From Camellia lanceoleosa (taxonomy: Eukaryota; Streptophyta; Magnoliopsida; Ericales; Theaceae): a stretch of 64,000 nt of DNA. The position numbers and the translations under genes are program-made. Below the pieces are notes generated by a model. The model had not been told where the DNA came from. It saw nothing but the letters and a program-made list of their open reading frames with translations, and searched no databases. Location: NCBI GenBank assembly GCA_025200525.1, contig CM045758.1, forward strand, positions 64,540,598-64,604,597. The letters run 5' to 3'. Of the stretch, positions 61,087 to 64,000 are shown piece by piece; positions within the stretch are counted from its first letter, which is position 1; the number at the start of each line of letters is the position of its first letter.

Positions 61087-62175
61087 GTGTATCCCGACCT
61101 GAGTGTGAGATACCGAGACCGTTTGTTTGTGCCGGAGTCTTGCCGAGAGGAGGTACTCCGAGAGTTTCATCATTCGCGCCTTGCGGTGCATCCGGGAGGC
61201 ACTAAGATGTATCAGGATTTGGGTCGCCAGTTTTGGTGGCGGGGTATGAAGAGAGATGTGGCAGCTTTCGTATCTAAGTGCCTTACTTGTCAGCAAGTGA
61301 AGGCCGAGCATCAGAGGCCAGCGGGTTTGTTGCAACCCTTGCCTATTGCCGAGTGGAAGTGGGAGCATGTCACTATGGACTTCGTTGTGGGTCTTCCGAG
61401 GACTCAGCGGGGTAGTGATACTATTTGGGTAGTTGTAGACCGGTTGACGAAGTCAGCGCACTTCATTCCTATGCGTGTTAGAGATTCGGTAGATCATCTT
61501 GCCGACTTATATATCCGGGACATAGTGAGGTTGCACGGGGTCCCAGTGACGATTGTCTCAGATAGAGATCCCCGTTTTACTGCTAGGTTGTGGCAGAGTT
61601 TGCAGAGTGCCTTAGGCACTAAGTTGACCTTTAGCACGGCTTATCATCCTCAGACTGACGGGCAGTCCGAGCGTACTATTCAGATCCTTGAGGATATGCT
61701 TCGGGGTTGTGTTCTTGATTTCAGTGGGTCGTGGGAGAGGCACTTGCCTTTGGTAGAGTTTGCCTACAACAACAGTTTCCAGTCTAGTATTGGTATGGCA
61801 CCGTTTGAGGCCTTGTATGGCCGACCGTGTAGATCTCTAGTTTGTTGGGCCGAGGTGGGTGATGCACCTCTATTGGGTCCGGAGTTGGTGAGGGAAACGA
61901 CGGAGAAAGTTGAGCTTATCCGTAAGAGGCTTGTTACAGCACAAAGTCGTCAGAAATCTTATGCTGACCGTAGGAGGAGACCTTTGGTATTTGAGGTGGG
62001 TGATCATGTCTTTTTGAAGATATCACCTAAGCGGGGTTTGATGAGGTTTGGGAAGAGTGGGAAGTTATCCCCTCGGTTTATTGGTCCTTTTGAGATCCTT
62101 GAGAGAATTGGTGAGGCTGCCTATCATTTAGCTTTGCCACATAGCTTGTCCAAGTTCATGACGTGTTTCATGTGA
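61087..62175 (+). CDS. Integrase of the Tekay element
   Basis: A 362-residue open frame holds the zinc-binding H-H-C-C region (E-F-H-H-S-R-L-A-V-H-P-G-G ... C-L-T-C-Q-Q-V-K). The catalytic core follows with M-D-F-V-V-G (first Asp), V-S-D-R-D-P-R-F (second Asp) and Q-T-D-G-Q-S-E-R (Glu), and then the G-P-F-E-I-L C-terminal domain. It inserts element DNA; in chromoviruses the following chromodomain steers this to heterochromatin. No ATG is expected, as it is part of Pol. A one-base loss near 62,160 throws the frame off just before the chromodomain. Confidence 0.88.
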   Translation: MYPDLSVRYRDRLFVPESCREEVLREFHHSRLAVHPGGTKMYQDLGRQFWWRGMKRDVAAFVSKCLTCQQVKAEHQRPAGLLQPLPIAEWKWEHVTMDFVVGLPRTQRGSDTIWVVVDRLTKSAHFIPMRVRDSVDHLADLYIRDIVRLHGVPVTIVSDRDPRFTARLWQSLQSALGTKLTFSTAYHPQTDGQSERTIQILEDMLRGCVLDFSGSWERHLPLVEFAYNNSFQSSIGMAPFEALYGRPCRSLVCWAEVGDAPLLGPELVRETTEKVELIRKRLVTAQSRQKSYADRRRRPLVFEVGDHVFLKISPKRGLMRFGKSGKLSPRFIGPFEILERIGEAAYHLALPHSLSKFMTCFM

Positions 62176-62420
62176 GTATGCTTCGGAAGTATGAGCCAGA
62201 TCCATCACATGTGTTGGATTGGACTGATTTAGTAGTTGATGAGGATGTCTCTTATGAGGAGAGACCAATTCGGGTCTTGGATAGGCGGGATCAAGTGTTG
62301 CGAGGCAAAACCATCCCTTTGGTGAAAGTTTTGTGGAAGCATCACGGAGTGGAGGAGGCCACTTGGGAACGTGAGTTGGAAGTCCGTGAGAAATATCCGG
62401 ATATGTTTATTGATTTGTAA
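62163..62420 (+). CDS. Chromodomain end of Tekay Pol
   Basis: The frame overlapping the integrase end reads H-V-S-M-L-R-K-Y, then Y-E-E-R-P-I-R-V-L-D-R-R, V-K-V-L-W-K-H-H-G-V-E-E-A-T-W-E and ends with a TAA after F-I-D-L. This is the chromodomain of Tekay-type integrases, with the W-x-x-H...E-A-T-W-E core. It joins integrase by a one-base frameshift. Confidence 0.82.
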   Translation: MFHVSMLRKYEPDPSHVLDWTDLVVDEDVSYEERPIRVLDRRDQVLRGKTIPLVKVLWKHHGVEEATWERELEVREKYPDMFIDL

Positions 62421-62808
62421 TCTTGTATTTAGATTATATAATATTGTGGAACTTGAGAATTTTATATATGTCTTAAGTTGGAAAACATTGAAAATGTTTT
62501 GGATTTAATGTTAACATCTGAACTAGCCTTTTTATGGAAGTGAAATATAACATTTTTATATTGAATGTGTTGTTTATATCGTGAGATTGAATATGATATG
62601 GAAATTGTTAACATTGAAGGGAATAATGCATAATCTTGATGCAGGTTGAAATATATATTGTTTTATATATATTGTAAGATGCCTCTTGATAAGAGATGAA
62701 GTGACCGGTATTGGGTCAAGTTATTGTTTATTATTTTATAATATCATTGGGAATTGAGAAAAACTTATTTTTACAAACTCATACTTAATTTCGGGGACAA
62801 AATTCTTT

Positions 62809-64000
62809 TAAGGGGGGGAGGTTAGAGCAACCCCGGTCTTTTCCCTTTTGATTATTGTATTCGGACTTATGTTCCGTAGATTCTATTGTCTTATTATTAC
62901 TTGTTGTTGTCCTTTAATTCCTTATTCTTGAGTTATAGGATGTTTTGGGCAGGTTGATTGCAGGTTGGTTGAGTTTAGAAACCAAGTGTTGATGTTCAGT
63001 TTTTGGCTTGTCCGCTCGAGCGGGGAGTTTAACGATCGAGCGGGGACTTGTTGTTCCTTGTCCGCTCGAGCGGGGGTTTTAGCGCTCGAGCAGGAAAAAC
63101 ACCCATCCAGTATTTCTTGCGCAGGGTTGTACGCTCGAGCGGGAGTTGGGCCGCCGGCGGGAGTTCAGGAGTGTCCGCCGGCGGGGTTTGTCCGCTCGAG
63201 CGGGGCGTCTGGGTATAAAATCGTGTTTTGACGTTTTAAAACAGTTTTTCAGCCCCTTTCAGTTTATAAAACCCTAGGTTACGAGTTTTCTCTCTCTCAA
63301 CTTATCTTCTCTCCTAGGATTGATCTAGTTAGGGTGTGTTTTTACCTTAGTTGCTTTACAAAAAAGATAGAGGAGAGTGAGGGCTTTCATTTAATCTGAA
63401 CAAACTTGAATTTGGAGCACTTTGGAATTTGGGCTATCATCTTCGTCTTCTTCTTTTGGATTCTTTGCTTCGAGGTAGGGATCTCCTACTCCATTTATAC
63501 GTTTTAATCCTAAGTGGTGGTATTTTGGTATGTGGGGGTAGTTTGGTAATTTTGGGAGAAACCTTAGGGTTTGTCATAGATTAATTTATATAATGAATTT
63601 AAGGGAAGATTGTGATATTGGGTTTAATTCATGAAATTGAGGGATTATGAGATAAATTGATGTAGTTGGATATTTAATCACTCATCTGTGAAATTGAGAT
63701 TATTTGTGTTGTTATATTTATTTCTTGTTTAGAAATAATTGTTTTGGGCTATCGGTGGAGGATAGCCATTGATTGTTGTAGACCTTGCATGCGGCTTAGG
63801 TATAACTGAAATTGAGTCATTTGTTTGACTGTTGAGTTAATACAGAACATTCGTGTATTGATTATGTGTTGTATATGGCAAGTATTGATTATGTTGCATA
63901 TGCATTTGGTTTTGGAGGAGATAGGGGATGAACTCCACGGTTTAGGGGAAGATAGGGGATGGACCTCTAAACCGGATTTGTTGGGAGGAGATAGGGGATG
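62809..64000 (+). repeat. Purine tract and 3' LTR of the Tekay element (partial)
   Basis: After GGGGACAAAATTC and the tract AAGGGGGGGAGG the LTR starts at about 62,822. A TATAAAA box is at 63,214-63,220. CTATCGGTGGAGGATAGCCA at 63,748 is shared with 26,918. Near the window end GGAGATAGGGGATG recurs several times. The LTR continues beyond 64,000. Confidence 0.78.
63012..63203 (+). promoter_or_regulatory. Palindrome cluster upstream of the Tekay LTR TATA box
   Basis: CCGCTCGAGCGG occurs perfectly at 63,012-63,023, 63,062-63,073 and 63,192-63,203, with variants at 63,033, 63,082 and 63,132. CCGCCGGCGG occurs at 63,151-63,160 and 63,175-63,184. All lie within 200 bp upstream of TATAAAA at 63,214. 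This suggests an array of dimer-binding sites in U3. Confidence 0.72.

Larger units (their letters stand above)
56873..64000 (+). mobile_element. Tekay-lineage chromovirus (Ty3/gypsy), window-truncated
   Basis: Order: truncated 5' LTR (to 57,412), primer site of the initiator-Met type at 57,416, leader, gag with an Arg/Gly-rich start at 57,816, protease, reverse transcriptase, RNase H, integrase, chromodomain ending 62,420, purine tract (AAGGGGGGGAGG, about 62,810) and a 3' LTR running past the window end. The chromodomain after integrase and the primer site mark it as a chromovirus; the RT and integrase wording is Tekay-like. Gag and RNase H are broken by stops and shifts, but RT and integrase are open for 317 and 362 residues. 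The 3' LTR belongs to the same family as 25,722-27,808. Confidence 0.85.

Overview
This is nuclear DNA from a flowering plant, most likely a eudicot. It holds Ty3/gypsy retrotransposons of the Tat and Tekay lineages, CACTA, Mutator-like, Tourist-like and Helitron DNA transposons, and decayed but intron-containing copies or fragments of plant genes: glutamate dehydrogenase, COG2, an ARMC6-like protein and a PP2C phosphatase. I found no host gene that is clearly intact. Nearly everything is mobile DNA, in several nested layers.

Layout. 1-1.45 kb: 3' end of a Tat-type element (antisense ORF fragment plus a probable LTR). 1.99-21.37 kb: one old Tat-lineage element of about 19 kb with 5' LTR, primer site, degraded gag-pol, a large antisense gene region with a plant mobile domain (PMD), a polypurine tract and a truncated 3' LTR. 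A 4.63-kb solo LTR with a perfect 5-bp target duplication (12,714-17,342) interrupts its antisense gene. 21.37-27.81 kb: strongly decayed Tekay-like chromovirus interior followed by its complete 2.1-kb LTR. 27.8-30.7 kb: AT-rich spacer with MITEs and a (CCA)n microsatellite. 30.74-32.05 kb: a Pack-MULE carrying fragments of COG2 and an ARMC6-like gene. 32.2-37.9 kb: a nine-exon glutamate dehydrogenase pseudogene whose 3.5-kb second intron holds further repeats. 38.4-38.9 kb: a foldback element split by a Tourist-like MITE.

39.0-56.9 kb: a Helitron cluster with directly abutting 3'/5' ends, interrupted by an 11.3-kb CACTA element (39,583-50,881) and a 1.14-kb non-autonomous CACTA (53,070-54,213). 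The large CACTA has a TNPA-like gene on the minus strand together with PP2C exons and two exons of an unrecognised gene, probably captured. 56.9-64.0 kb: a Tekay chromovirus with fairly well preserved reverse transcriptase, integrase and chromodomain. Its 3' LTR runs off the window and carries a cluster of GC-rich palindromes upstream of its TATA box.

Relative order can be read from the nesting. The Tat element came before the Ogre-like LTR inside it; Helitron copies came before the CACTA insertions that split them; the foldback element came before its Tourist-like MITE. Many in-frame stops in the Tat element are at expected Gln or Trp codons, as expected from deamination of methylated cytosine in silenced DNA. 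The most interesting items are the two gene-capturing transposons, the antisense PMD gene, the hairpin minisatellite in the solo LTR, the Helitron head-to-tail junctions and the palindrome-rich Tekay promoter region. All identifications are by eye from translated motifs; no database search was run.
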